Assembly (NCBI RefSeq): GCF_004341165.1
Contig: NZ_SLZR01000009.1
Span: 1-64,000 of the forward strand
Direction of reading: 5' to 3'
Length of the DNA: 64,000 bases
Source: Reinekea marinisedimentorum
GTDB lineage: Bacteria > Pseudomonadota > Gammaproteobacteria > Pseudomonadales > Natronospirillaceae
Shown here one piece after another: positions 9,027 to 17,593 of the stretch (position 1 is its first letter; each line of letters begins with the position of its first letter). The notes under the pieces were generated by a model that saw nothing but the letters and a program-made list of their open reading frames with translations, was not told where the DNA came from and ran no database searches. Made by a program: the position numbers and the translations under genes.

Positions 9027-10175
9027 TTGATTACCGTTTTATTTTGGTTGCTGGCCATATGCTCAGTATACAGTTACTTTATTTATCCGCTTATTTTAAA
9101 GCTATTACCAAACAAAAAGGCCCTCTTAGTAGTTGGCGAGTCAGAGCCTGAAAAGGTGAAGTCATACCGGTATACGTTAATAGTTGCAGCCTTCAACGAA
9201 GAAAAGCGTATTGAGCAGAAGTTGCAGAATATGCTCGAATTAACTTTTGATAGCGATAGGCTCGAATTCATTGTCGCTTCAGACTGCAGTGATGATGGTA
9301 CCGACGATATTGTTAAGAGCTATCAGGAAAAAGGCATTGGCTTCGTACGTGCTACTGAGCGATTGGGCAAAGAAAACGCTCAGCTACTGGCTATCAAGCA
9401 GGCAAAGGGCGATATATTAGTATTTTCGGATGTTGCCACGATCATGGAACCAGACGCTCTGAATAAGCTGGAACGCTATTTCACAGACAGCTCGGTTGGT
9501 GCTGTTTCTAGTGAAGACCGCTTTGTCAGCCAGCAAGGCGAAGTTGCTGGGGAGGGGGCTTATTTAAAATACGAAATGTGGTTGCGTAAGCAGGAGAGCC
9601 AGTTAGGTGGTCTAATTGGCCTAAGTGGTTCATTCTTCGCCGCCCGTAAACAGGTCTGTGAGTATTGGGATACCCAGATGTGTTCAGATTTTAACACGGC
9701 ATTCAATTGTGCTCGGGGTGGCTATCGCTCTGTATCGGCTCCGGATGTTCTTGGTTTCTATAAAGATCTTGCGGATCCATCGAAAGAATATGCCCGCAAG
9801 GTTCGTACGGTGCTTCGTGGAATGACTGGCCTGGCACGCCATAAAGAGGTTCTCAACTTCTCCAAATACGGGCTATTTGCCTTTCAGGTATTCAGCCACA
9901 AGCTGATGCGCTGGGGTGTGCCATGGTTCTTAATGGCGCTTTTGATTGTATCGGTGCTGATGGCTGATAACGGCTGGTTTTACCAACTGGCTCTGTTAGG
10001 GCAAATACTGTTTTACGGTGTCGCGCTGTTCGCGCATTTAAGTGAAAGGTTCCGCTCAATAGGTCCAGTGAAACTGGTGTACTTTTTTGTTCAGGTTAAT
10101 ATCGCATTGATAGACTCTGCAATTAAATACTTTTCAGGTACGCGTATGACTACGTGGAAACCTTCCGCAAGATGA
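9027..10175 (+). CDS. Membrane-associated GT2 glycosyltransferase
   Basis: A 382-residue protein beginning at a TTG with GGAG eight bases upstream. It has one N-terminal membrane segment (LFWLLAICSVYSYFIYPLIL), a GT-A catalytic domain (YTLIVAAFNEEKRIEQKL, then FIVASDCSDDGTDDIV, then DILVFSDVATIMEPDAL, the metal-binding DxD equivalent) and a C-terminal pair or more of membrane spans (about residues 285-345). This is the cellulose/hyaluronan-synthase-like GT2 layout. The loop LSGSFFAARKQ and FNTAFNCARGGYRSV match the acceptor-side part of the family. It opens the plus-strand block and overlaps the next start by 4 bases. It may initiate or extend the glycan at the inner membrane. Confidence 0.85.
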   Translation: MITVLFWLLAICSVYSYFIYPLILKLLPNKKALLVVGESEPEKVKSYRYTLIVAAFNEEKRIEQKLQNMLELTFDSDRLEFIVASDCSDDGTDDIVKSYQEKGIGFVRATERLGKENAQLLAIKQAKGDILVFSDVATIMEPDALNKLERYFTDSSVGAVSSEDRFVSQQGEVAGEGAYLKYEMWLRKQESQLGGLIGLSGSFFAARKQVCEYWDTQMCSDFNTAFNCARGGYRSVSAPDVLGFYKDLADPSKEYARKVRTVLRGMTGLARHKEVLNFSKYGLFAFQVFSHKLMRWGVPWFLMALLIVSVLMADNGWFYQLALLGQILFYGVALFAHLSERFRSIGPVKLVYFFVQVNIALIDSAIKYFSGTRMTTWKPSAR

Positions 10176-11263
10176 AGTTTAAGAGTCTGCCTCCGGTTAA
10201 CAGTGTAGTTTCTTTCAGGAAAGTACCGTTAAGCGAGAGCCTGCTCCCCGGCTACCAGATTAAATTTGTAGGCTCGGGCACTCAAGCGCTGGCCTACGCA
10301 CTAAGCCAAATTAAACTGGCCAACCCTGGTATAGATAAACCAGAGGTTATTGTGCCGGGGTATTGCTGCCCGGACCTTCTCTCTGCGGCTATATATGCTG
10401 GTTATCTCCCTGTCTTAGTCGATATCTGCGAGAACGACCCTTCTTACGATCTGGCGCAGTTAGAACAAGCAATAACATCAAACACTTTGGCTGTGATTGC
10501 TGTTAATTTTATGGGAATAAAAGAGCGTCTAGCAGATATTAGTGTACTGCTGCAGAGGTACCCCAAAATAAAGTTAATAGAAGATAACGCTCAGTGGTTC
10601 CCGGATGAAAACGAGGTTAGTGAACTAACAGCTAATTTTGTAACGTTTTCATTTGGGCGCGGTAAGCCGGTTAGCCTTTATGAGGGCGGGTTAGTCGCAA
10701 TAAAGCGCTCTGAACCAGTGGTTGGCCTTCCCATTCAAAAAGCAGAGCAGTTCAATGAGTTGAAATGGAGGTTAAAGGCTCTTGTCATTGTCCTGTTATC
10801 TAAGCCTGTATTCTATTTTTGGTTAGAAAAAGCCCCGTTCTTAAGGTTGGGCGCTACCAGGTATAAAAGGCTCGACACAATACAGGAGCTGCCAGCTGGG
10901 CTTCTCAGTTTTGTTCAGGCTAATATTGATGCTTACCGTAGTCGTAGCCGTGAAATTGAAGCGAAGTTAAAATCCAGATTTGAAACTGTTAACTGCCTCA
11001 ATGACGTTATTGTTGGCCGGGGTTCTCGCCTTTTACGGTTTCCTTTGCTGTTGGAAAACAACAGTACGGCGAGCGACTACTACTCTAAGTTAAAAGAGCA
11101 GGGTGCTGGTGTAAGCCGGATGTACGCAGATTACCTGATGGAAGTTGAGGGTGTCTCTACGTTAACTGTTCGAAAGACTAGCGAATTAATGAATTCAAGT
11201 GCTTTTGCTAAGCGTTTTTTAACATTGCCTGTAGATAAGTTTGTAGAACAGAGTGAAATTTAA
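10172..11263 (+). CDS. DegT/DnrJ/EryC1-type PLP-dependent aminotransferase-like protein
   Basis: The 363-residue protein has the fold-type-I PLP pattern of sugar aminotransferases: FVGSGTQALAYAL near residues 32-44, EVIVPGYCCPDLLSAA, LIEDNAQ with the ring-binding Asp near 138, and TFSFGRGKPVSLYEGGLVA with a candidate Schiff-base Lys near 165. I chose ATG 10172, which overlaps the upstream stop (ATGA), over a GTG at 10154. The family makes amino sugars on nucleotide carriers or lipid intermediates; this member is divergent (GRGKP rather than the usual SFxxxK), so it may instead be one of the DegT-like proteins of unknown role that recur in exopolysaccharide loci. Confidence 0.75.
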   Translation: MKFKSLPPVNSVVSFRKVPLSESLLPGYQIKFVGSGTQALAYALSQIKLANPGIDKPEVIVPGYCCPDLLSAAIYAGYLPVLVDICENDPSYDLAQLEQAITSNTLAVIAVNFMGIKERLADISVLLQRYPKIKLIEDNAQWFPDENEVSELTANFVTFSFGRGKPVSLYEGGLVAIKRSEPVVGLPIQKAEQFNELKWRLKALVIVLLSKPVFYFWLEKAPFLRLGATRYKRLDTIQELPAGLLSFVQANIDAYRSRSREIEAKLKSRFETVNCLNDVIVGRGSRLLRFPLLLENNSTASDYYSKLKEQGAGVSRMYADYLMEVEGVSTLTVRKTSELMNSSAFAKRFLTLPVDKFVEQSEI

Positions 11264-11271
11264 TATTTCGA

Positions 11272-12294
11272 ATGGAATCTTTAATGATTAAATCAAAGAT
11301 AGTTTCATTTTGTAATGGATTAAGCGAGGCGGGCGCGTTTACCGGCTTTCTCGCACCTGCTGTTCCTGTTTTTATGATTCACCGGGTTCATGATTTATCT
11401 GAGTGTTATGGTGGCATATCGGTTGACTACCTCCGTAGGTGTTTAACCTATATAAAGCAACATGGTTACCGGGTTTTAACATTGGATGAGTTGTATGAAT
11501 TTATTGTTCAAGGGGGAGCTATTCCGAGGAAAGTGGCTGTTTTTACCATAGATGATGGCTTTATAGATCATTACAAAAATGCGGCCAGAGTTTTCGATGA
11601 ATATGGCTATCCGCTTAATTTCTTTTTGGTTACAGATCTGATAAATAAGCGCTTATGGCCCTGGGATGATCAGATCGCTTGGGCAGTGAAACACTCCAGT
11701 GCCTCAAGAGTAGATGTTGTGCTGCCTGATGGTTCGGGTTTCTCTGCAGATATAATTAGCAGTACACCTTCTCGGGTCGTAGAGCGGCTGAGAGAGGCCC
11801 TTAAATGTAAGCCAGAGAAAAACCTTTATAGTTGGATTGAAGGCCCGCTTTGTAAGGCGTTGGGTGTGAGTCTACCCTCGACTTTGCCTGAGCAATATGA
11901 ACCGATGAGCTGGGCTAATGCTAGAGACTTGGTAGCTCGAGGGCATGGTGTTTATGCTCATACGGTGAGTCACCGCATCTTGTCACAGCTAGATAGTAAC
12001 GAAATTGAGGCGGAAGTGGCAGGCTCAATTGACGAAATGAAAAGCCAGAACATTGAGCGCCAAGACTACTTTGTATACCCGACAGGAAGGATAGGTGATT
12101 TCAATGAGCAAGCAAAGCAGGTTCTTTGTAGTCAAGGAATAAAACTAGCCTTTAGTACAGAGCCTGATTATGCAAAGCGAAGTTCAGATACACTATCAAT
12201 ACCCCGGTTTTCTCTGCCATCAAATTTCGTCGATTTCATGCAGTATTTAACTAAGTTCGAACAGTTTAAGAGTGCTTTAAGGGCTAAGTTTTGA
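11272..12294 (+). CDS. NodB-type polysaccharide deacetylase
   Basis: A 340-residue protein with a NodB homology domain: VAVFTIDDGFIDHYKNAARV at about residues 88-107 supplies the catalytic/metal Asp pair, and GHGVYAHTVSHRILSQL the metal-binding HxxxH; YFVYPTGRIGDFNEQ matches the later barrel motif. Such enzymes remove N-acetyl or O-acetyl groups from glycans. No clear signal peptide is present, so it may act on lipid-linked intermediates in the cytoplasm, as do many exopolysaccharide-locus members. It follows the DegT gene by 8 bases and ends 11 bases inside the convergent ATP-grasp gene. A second in-frame ATG at 11284 is possible. Confidence 0.85.
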   Translation: MESLMIKSKIVSFCNGLSEAGAFTGFLAPAVPVFMIHRVHDLSECYGGISVDYLRRCLTYIKQHGYRVLTLDELYEFIVQGGAIPRKVAVFTIDDGFIDHYKNAARVFDEYGYPLNFFLVTDLINKRLWPWDDQIAWAVKHSSASRVDVVLPDGSGFSADIISSTPSRVVERLREALKCKPEKNLYSWIEGPLCKALGVSLPSTLPEQYEPMSWANARDLVARGHGVYAHTVSHRILSQLDSNEIEAEVAGSIDEMKSQNIERQDYFVYPTGRIGDFNEQAKQVLCSQGIKLAFSTEPDYAKRSSDTLSIPRFSLPSNFVDFMQYLTKFEQFKSALRAKF

Positions 12295-13456
12295 ATACTT
12301 TATTTCTAGTAAGCCTAATTGCACGTTTAACTATTGTTGAGCAGTTATTGAGGCTGAATATTATGCCGGGCAGAGGGTCTTTCCAATAAAAGGTTGCGCC
12401 AACTTTTGGTTTTGTTAAATGCTTTATATAAAGTTTGGCGATTGAGCGAAGAGGTTCTCTGTCTTCCGCCCGGGCAATAATGTCCCCAGTTAGATTTAAG
12501 AATAACTTGTTGTCTCGCTGAGCTGAATTTGGAGTTTCTTCGTGCTGTGAAATCAGGTGGCTGTACAGAACGTTGTTGACGCCGCAGCGAGTATCAAACC
12601 AATTACACATACCAACTCTTGGGTTTGTTTCTATATAAAAGTAGCTGTCGCGAATAGGGCACCTTTTGAATTCAATCATAGCCGGCCCCGTATACTCGAT
12701 GGCTTTTCCTATTTTTGCGCATTCAGCGTAGAGAGATTCGTTGTATTTACTCAGCGCCATTGATGTGACTCCATAGTGAGATGGAGTGGTTCCCAGCCGT
12801 TGAAATGAAAAAAAGCTTACCATTTCGTAGTTGTTATTGAAGTTTACATTACAGACCCATAGTTCATCATCGTTACCGGTAATGATTTCTTGGCCAATAA
12901 ATCTATCGAGTACATCCTCAAATTTTTTACGGAAGGCTACGAGCTCGATTTCGCTACTTATGACCAGGTTTTTTGCGCCTAAGGTAGCGTAATCAGCAAA
13001 AGTTCTGGGCTTAATTAACAGCGGAATTTTTGAATTTAATGGTGCTTCTAGGTTCGTTTCAGTGCTGGGGATCGTAACACCTTCTTTTATCATACTTTCA
13101 CACTCTAATTTTTTATCATTGAGTGTTTGCACGGTTAAAGGACTTATATTGATGAAGTAGTGAAGGTCTTTAATCTCTGTACTGAGTTCTGATGCCCATT
13201 CTGCGGCCCAGTCAGAGCAGCAAATGATGCTGCATTTACCATGAGTATTGGATATCTCTTTAAGGTTTTTTAGCAGGTCTTGTTTTGTGGGTTTTTGGGG
13301 TAAAAAAACCTTGTTGGATGCGTAACGGCTGTAAGCTGCATTATCTCGTTTATTGGTGAGTATAGTAATAACATCAAGCCCTGCTTGATGCGCAGAACGG
13401 ACAGCACCCAGGCCATTAATCCCATTTGCAATGATAATGATTTTTTCTGTTTTCAT
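12284..13456 (-). CDS. ATP-grasp domain ligase of unknown substrate
   Basis: The 390-residue protein begins with a Rossmann-like preATP-grasp domain (IIIIANGINGLGAVRSAHQAGLDVI) and continues with ATP-grasp elements: IPLLIKPRTFADYATLGAKN (Lys-containing nucleotide loop), FIGQEIITGNDDELWVCNV, and GPAMIEFKRCP...YFIETNPRVG, where the Glu/Asn pair would bind Mg-ATP. This layout is shared with carbamoyl-phosphate-synthase-like and D-aspartate-ligase-like proteins that join an amino acid or acyl group to an amine. In this locus it may decorate a sugar with an amino acid; that is inference. It converges with the deacetylase gene, overlapping by 11 bases. Confidence 0.75.
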   Translation of the reverse strand: MKTEKIIIIANGINGLGAVRSAHQAGLDVITILTNKRDNAAYSRYASNKVFLPQKPTKQDLLKNLKEISNTHGKCSIICCSDWAAEWASELSTEIKDLHYFINISPLTVQTLNDKKLECESMIKEGVTIPSTETNLEAPLNSKIPLLIKPRTFADYATLGAKNLVISSEIELVAFRKKFEDVLDRFIGQEIITGNDDELWVCNVNFNNNYEMVSFFSFQRLGTTPSHYGVTSMALSKYNESLYAECAKIGKAIEYTGPAMIEFKRCPIRDSYFYIETNPRVGMCNWFDTRCGVNNVLYSHLISQHEETPNSAQRDNKLFLNLTGDIIARAEDREPLRSIAKLYIKHLTKPKVGATFYWKDPLPGIIFSLNNCSTIVKRAIRLTRNKVFKT

Positions 13457-13550
13457 TCTGAATCCAAAGCATTCTAGCTTGCGGGCGGTCTCATTTAGGG
13501 TGAGAACACTTAGTGATGGTTATGTGATATACAGTAGCCTGCGAAGCAGA

Positions 13551-13586
13551 CTGTAAGAATGACATTGAAATTTATCATTCTTACAG
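13551..13586. terminator. Perfect 12-bp inverted repeat after prsT
   Basis: CTGTAAGAATGA (13551-13562) and TCATTCTTACAG (13575-13586) are exact reverse complements with a 12-base loop. The hairpin lies 18 bases past the prsT stop on the minus strand and before the ATP-grasp gene. There is no clean T-run after it, so it may stabilise the mRNA end or terminate inefficiently. Confidence 0.55.
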
Positions 13587-13603
13587 CTTAGTCTTGAAGG
13601 AAT

Positions 13604-16198
13604 CTAACCTTCAATCGCTTTCTTGTGCTCTTGGATTTCGGCATTGTCTGGAGCAATGGTCAGTGCTTTGTTTATGGCATCTAACGCTTCATCCTTTTTG
13701 CCGTTCAGGTGCAGAACCCAGCCGTAAGTATCCAGAATCGATGCTGAATTTGGTGCAATGTTTACAGCCTTTTCAGCGTAATCTAGCGCTTCTTTTGGTT
13801 TGGCTTCTTTAAGCATCCAGGCCATATTATTCAGAGCAACAACCAAATTCGGGTTGATCTCCAGTGCTTTGCTGTACTGTTCTAGTGCCATGTCTGTTTG
13901 GCCGTTGTCCTGATACAGGCTGCCAAGGGCAGTTAGCGCTCCGGTATTATTTGGGGCAACGTTTAAAAGTTCGAATAAAGCTTCTTCCAGGTTTTCTGGC
14001 TCCTGAGAGCGGATAAGCCTGAAGTAGTTTGTTGCCAGTTGAGGGTCTGGTTTGTTTTGCCAAATAGGCTTAATGAAGGCCAGAGCCTGCTCTTCACCTT
14101 CACCTCCGGCTATAAACTTAACTTTTTCATTGGTCACAACCATGTTTTCAGGGTGGTCTTCCAGGTAGTTATCCAGTTTATTTACCGCTCCCTGATAGTT
14201 ATCCAGCTGCATTTCTACCTGGGCACCTAAAATCGCCAGGCCACCATGGTCTGGTAACAGGTTAATTGCCTGTTCAACCTTGGTCAGAGATTCTTTCCAT
14301 TTATTTTGCTGGGCTAATGCAAAGGCTTCACCACGAAGGATGTTGGCGTGTATGGCCCGGGCAAATGGCTGCTCGTTATTGGTATATTTGCTTGCAATGT
14401 TTTTGGCCTGGTTAATGTCTCTTTGGCCTACCAGCAATTCAACTGCAGCAGAGTGAAGTGGTAACGCAACCTCAGGGCTATTATCTGCCTCTTTAATCAG
14501 CCAGTTGGTGAGTTTATTGGCGTCCAAAGTTGCACTTTTTGCCCGGGTTAAAGAGCTCAAGTATTGCTCACTTCCCGGGTTCACTTTCAGTGCCTTCAAC
14601 CACATGTCCGAGGCTTCATCAAATGAGTTTTGCGCCTGATACAGGCGCCCTAGTGCACTAATGGTATTAAGATTTTGAGGAACAGTCTTGTGTAGCTCTT
14701 CCAGCCCGGTAATAGAGGCTTCTGTGTTGCCTAACTGGTAGTCAGCCATTGCAACCAGCCATATGGCATTAGGGTCTTCAAGTTTAGACAATTCATCGCG
14801 AATTTGTGTTGCTTCACTTTGTTCGTTAGATCGAATGAGCTGAGAAACGTAGAAGCCGGTCGTTGCCCAGTCTTCACGGTTTTGTGCATAGGCTTTGCGT
14901 AAGTGGCCTAATGCGACGCTTTCGTTTTCCTGCTCAAGATAATATTGAGCCAGCAACAGGTGCAGCCGGGTACGATTGGGCTCCAACTGTAAAGCCTTGC
15001 TAATAGATTGCAGGCCCTGTTGTTCCTCGCCACTGTTTAAAGAAATAATGCCGAATAAAGACAGCAGTGTCGTATCATCCGGGCGAGCCAATAAGGCCTT
15101 TTTCAATACTTCCAGAGCTTCATCTGGCTTGCCCTGTTCAGCTTGTGCCAGAGCTGTTGCACGAATAATGCTTACGGGTGCGGTTTCCGCATCGATATTC
15201 TCGGAAAGCAATAACTCTCCACTTTCAATATCACCCTCACCAATATGAATTAGCCCTAAAAGCATTGCGGCCTGGTGGTTATTAGGAAACTGATTCAGAA
15301 TATCTTCAAAGTTGGCCTTTGCAGTGTCGAGGTCGCCCTGTGATGCGGCTGCTAATGCATCTTTGTACTGTTGCTGTGCAAGGAAGGCCTCTGGATTCGC
15401 TTCGCGGATAAGTTTGCTGTATATCAGAGCTTCAGCGGGTCGGCCCTGATCCAGCAATACAGTAGAGAGGAGTTCAAGTACCTGTTGCCTTTCTGTAAGC
15501 AACATATCTGTTTCAGGCAAATACTTCAGAGCATTGGTTAATGCGTTTTCAGCATCGTCAATCTTGCCTTTCTGATAATCCAATTTAGCCTGGTAATACA
15601 TGAGCACCGGGTCTTCCGGGAACTGTTGCTGAAGTTGCTTGTTCCAGCTTTCTGCTTCTCCATACTGCTCCTCTTGGATTAAAAGGGATATAAACTCCTG
15701 TTTGATTTTAAGGGAGGTATCCTTATTCCCTGATAATTCACGATATATTTTGAAAGCTTCGTTGCTCTTTCCGGCAAGAAACATCTGCAACGCAGTTAGC
15801 CTGGCGTGTTCGTCTTTTTCTTCATCAGTCGGCACCCAGGCATCGATGACTGTTTTTGCTGAAATGAATTTCCCTTGCAGCAATAGCGCTTCGGCATAAG
15901 TAGCATTAACGTCGGCATTATTTTCATAGAAAGGTTTAAGCATCTCTGATGCTTGGTTGGGACTGCCCACTTCTGTTAACAGGCTGGCATAGTGATTAAC
16001 AAACTTTTGATTGTTTGGGCTTGCCTGAATCGCATTTCTCATTTCAATAAGGGCAGCTCGGTATTGGCCTTGACGCTCGTAAGCCTGACTGCGCTCAACA
16101 AATGCCAGTGCTTTATCTTGGTCCGATTCGCTGGAACAACCAACAATCATTACGAGGCTTAAAAGTAACGGTATGGCGAATATTTTTATTCGGTTCAT
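13604..16198 (-). CDS. prsT: XrtA/PEP-CTERM system TPR-repeat lipoprotein PrsT
   Basis: An 864-residue lipoprotein with signal peptide and lipobox (VMIVGCSS, Cys21), then essentially continuous TPR units from about residue 30 to the end (for example AYERQGQYRAALIEMRNAIQ, and the final NMAWMLKEAKPKEALDYAEK). Length and order match the PrsT lipoproteins that accompany exosortase/PEP-CTERM exopolysaccharide loci. It should sit in the periplasm anchored to the outer membrane and act as a scaffold for polymer assembly or export, by analogy with the TPR proteins of alginate and cellulose secretion. It is the last gene of prsK-prsR-prsT, 10 bases after prsR. Naming is from family recognition; function of PrsT is not well established. 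Confidence 0.85.
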   Translation of the reverse strand: MNRIKIFAIPLLLSLVMIVGCSSESDQDKALAFVERSQAYERQGQYRAALIEMRNAIQASPNNQKFVNHYASLLTEVGSPNQASEMLKPFYENNADVNATYAEALLLQGKFISAKTVIDAWVPTDEEKDEHARLTALQMFLAGKSNEAFKIYRELSGNKDTSLKIKQEFISLLIQEEQYGEAESWNKQLQQQFPEDPVLMYYQAKLDYQKGKIDDAENALTNALKYLPETDMLLTERQQVLELLSTVLLDQGRPAEALIYSKLIREANPEAFLAQQQYKDALAAASQGDLDTAKANFEDILNQFPNNHQAAMLLGLIHIGEGDIESGELLLSENIDAETAPVSIIRATALAQAEQGKPDEALEVLKKALLARPDDTTLLSLFGIISLNSGEEQQGLQSISKALQLEPNRTRLHLLLAQYYLEQENESVALGHLRKAYAQNREDWATTGFYVSQLIRSNEQSEATQIRDELSKLEDPNAIWLVAMADYQLGNTEASITGLEELHKTVPQNLNTISALGRLYQAQNSFDEASDMWLKALKVNPGSEQYLSSLTRAKSATLDANKLTNWLIKEADNSPEVALPLHSAAVELLVGQRDINQAKNIASKYTNNEQPFARAIHANILRGEAFALAQQNKWKESLTKVEQAINLLPDHGGLAILGAQVEMQLDNYQGAVNKLDNYLEDHPENMVVTNEKVKFIAGGEGEEQALAFIKPIWQNKPDPQLATNYFRLIRSQEPENLEEALFELLNVAPNNTGALTALGSLYQDNGQTDMALEQYSKALEINPNLVVALNNMAWMLKEAKPKEALDYAEKAVNIAPNSASILDTYGWVLHLNGKKDEALDAINKALTIAPDNAEIQEHKKAIEG

Positions 16199-16208
16199 GG
16201 TGTGCTCT

Positions 16209-17582
16209 CTACTGGTTGCTTTCGTTAGTCATGTTGTACTTTTTCATCATGTCATACAAAGTTGGGCGCGTGACTCCAAGCATTTTTGCTGCAGCCGATA
16301 CATTATATTGGCTTAGCTCAAGTGCAGAGAGAATGGCCTCTACTTCGGCACTTTTACGTGCTTCTTTTAAGTTGATGAGTGAAAATTTCTTCTGAGCCTT
16401 AGGTTCATCAATCCCTAAATCTTCAGTTTGCACTACATTGCTTTCTGCAAGTACAACAGCACGTTTAACTTTATTTTCTACTTCGCGTATATTGCCTGGC
16501 CAGCTGTAATGTTCGATTGTTTGAATGGCAGATTCAGAGAATGTCATTGCTTTGCCAGACATTTCAGCGGCATAGCGTTTCAGCATGTGGTTTGCGATGA
16601 GAGCTGCATCGTTTCCGCGCTCCCGAAGCGGTGGAATGTCGACAACAATCTCACAGATTCGATAGAACAAATCTTCCCGGAATGTTCCTTCTTTAACCAT
16701 TTCTTCAAGGTTCTTGTTTGTCGCGCACACAACCCGCAGGTCTACTTTTATCTCTTTTCTTCCGCCTATTTTTACAATGCTTCTTTCCTGCAGGAAACGT
16801 AATAGTTTAGCTTGTAATGGCAGTGGCATATCGCCAATTTCATCCAGAAATAGAGTGCCTTGATGAGCCTGCTCGACTTTACCTGTTGTTGAGCTGGTCG
16901 CACCAGTAAATGACCCTTTTTCATGGCCGAAGAGTTCGCTCTCCATTAAAGATTCCGGAACGGCTGCGCAGTTAATGGCAATAAAGGGCTTGTCTTTATT
17001 GGGTGCGTGACTGTGTATTGCCCGCGCAAGTACTTCTTTGCCCGTACCACTTTCGCCAATCAGTGTTGCTGTTACGTTTGTTTGCGCAATTTTTTCTATC
17101 ATTCGGCAGACATTACGCATTTGTTTGTTGCCGGTAATGACGCCTTTGATGGGCTGCACTGACTCTGTTGTCTTGTTGTTTTCCCATTCGAGTTGAGCGA
17201 TGCGGAATGCGCGCTCTACAACATGGTCTAAGGTCTCGGTATCGATAGGCTTATAGTAGAAGTCGTAAGCCCCCAGCTTTATTGAAGTCAGAGCGTTCTG
17301 GTGCTCATTTTTACCGGTAAGAACAATAATTTTTGTTTTGGGGGCGATTGCCAGTATTTCTTTGATACATCGGAACCCTTCAGATACACCCTCTGGGTCT
17401 GGCGGCAACCCCAAATCCTGCAGAACAATGCTGGGTTGATAAGTTCTAACGGCGTTAATTGCTTCCTGAAGATTGCCAGACGTAATAATTGTTGTGCTGA
17501 AGTCGTCAAAATGCCATTTCAGCTGGCTTTGCAGTCCATCGTCGTCTTCAACTATTAATATAGTTTTTTCTAGTGCTTCCAT
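16209..17582 (-). CDS. prsR: PEP-CTERM-box response regulator PrsR (sigma-54 activator)
   Basis: A 457-residue NtrC-type regulator. The receiver domain spans residues 1-125 with the phosphoacceptor Asp at 56 (VLQDLGLPP). The AAA+ domain has Walker A GESGTGKE, the sigma-54-contact loop in the form GSFTGAT, and Walker B GTLFLDEIGDMP. A C-terminal Fis-type helix-turn-helix (NVSAAAKMLGVTRPTLYDMM) completes it. The receiver opening KTILIVEDDDGLQSQLKWHFDDF is characteristic of the PrsR subgroup. It should be phosphorylated by PrsK, whose gene ends 11 bases upstream, and activate sigma-54 promoters of exopolysaccharide or surface-protein genes. I found no convincing -24/-12 promoter in the window. 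Confidence 0.9.
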   Translation of the reverse strand: MEALEKTILIVEDDDGLQSQLKWHFDDFSTTIITSGNLQEAINAVRTYQPSIVLQDLGLPPDPEGVSEGFRCIKEILAIAPKTKIIVLTGKNEHQNALTSIKLGAYDFYYKPIDTETLDHVVERAFRIAQLEWENNKTTESVQPIKGVITGNKQMRNVCRMIEKIAQTNVTATLIGESGTGKEVLARAIHSHAPNKDKPFIAINCAAVPESLMESELFGHEKGSFTGATSSTTGKVEQAHQGTLFLDEIGDMPLPLQAKLLRFLQERSIVKIGGRKEIKVDLRVVCATNKNLEEMVKEGTFREDLFYRICEIVVDIPPLRERGNDAALIANHMLKRYAAEMSGKAMTFSESAIQTIEHYSWPGNIREVENKVKRAVVLAESNVVQTEDLGIDEPKAQKKFSLINLKEARKSAEVEAILSALELSQYNVSAAAKMLGVTRPTLYDMMKKYNMTNESNQ

Positions 17583-17593
17583 TTATTGCTCCA

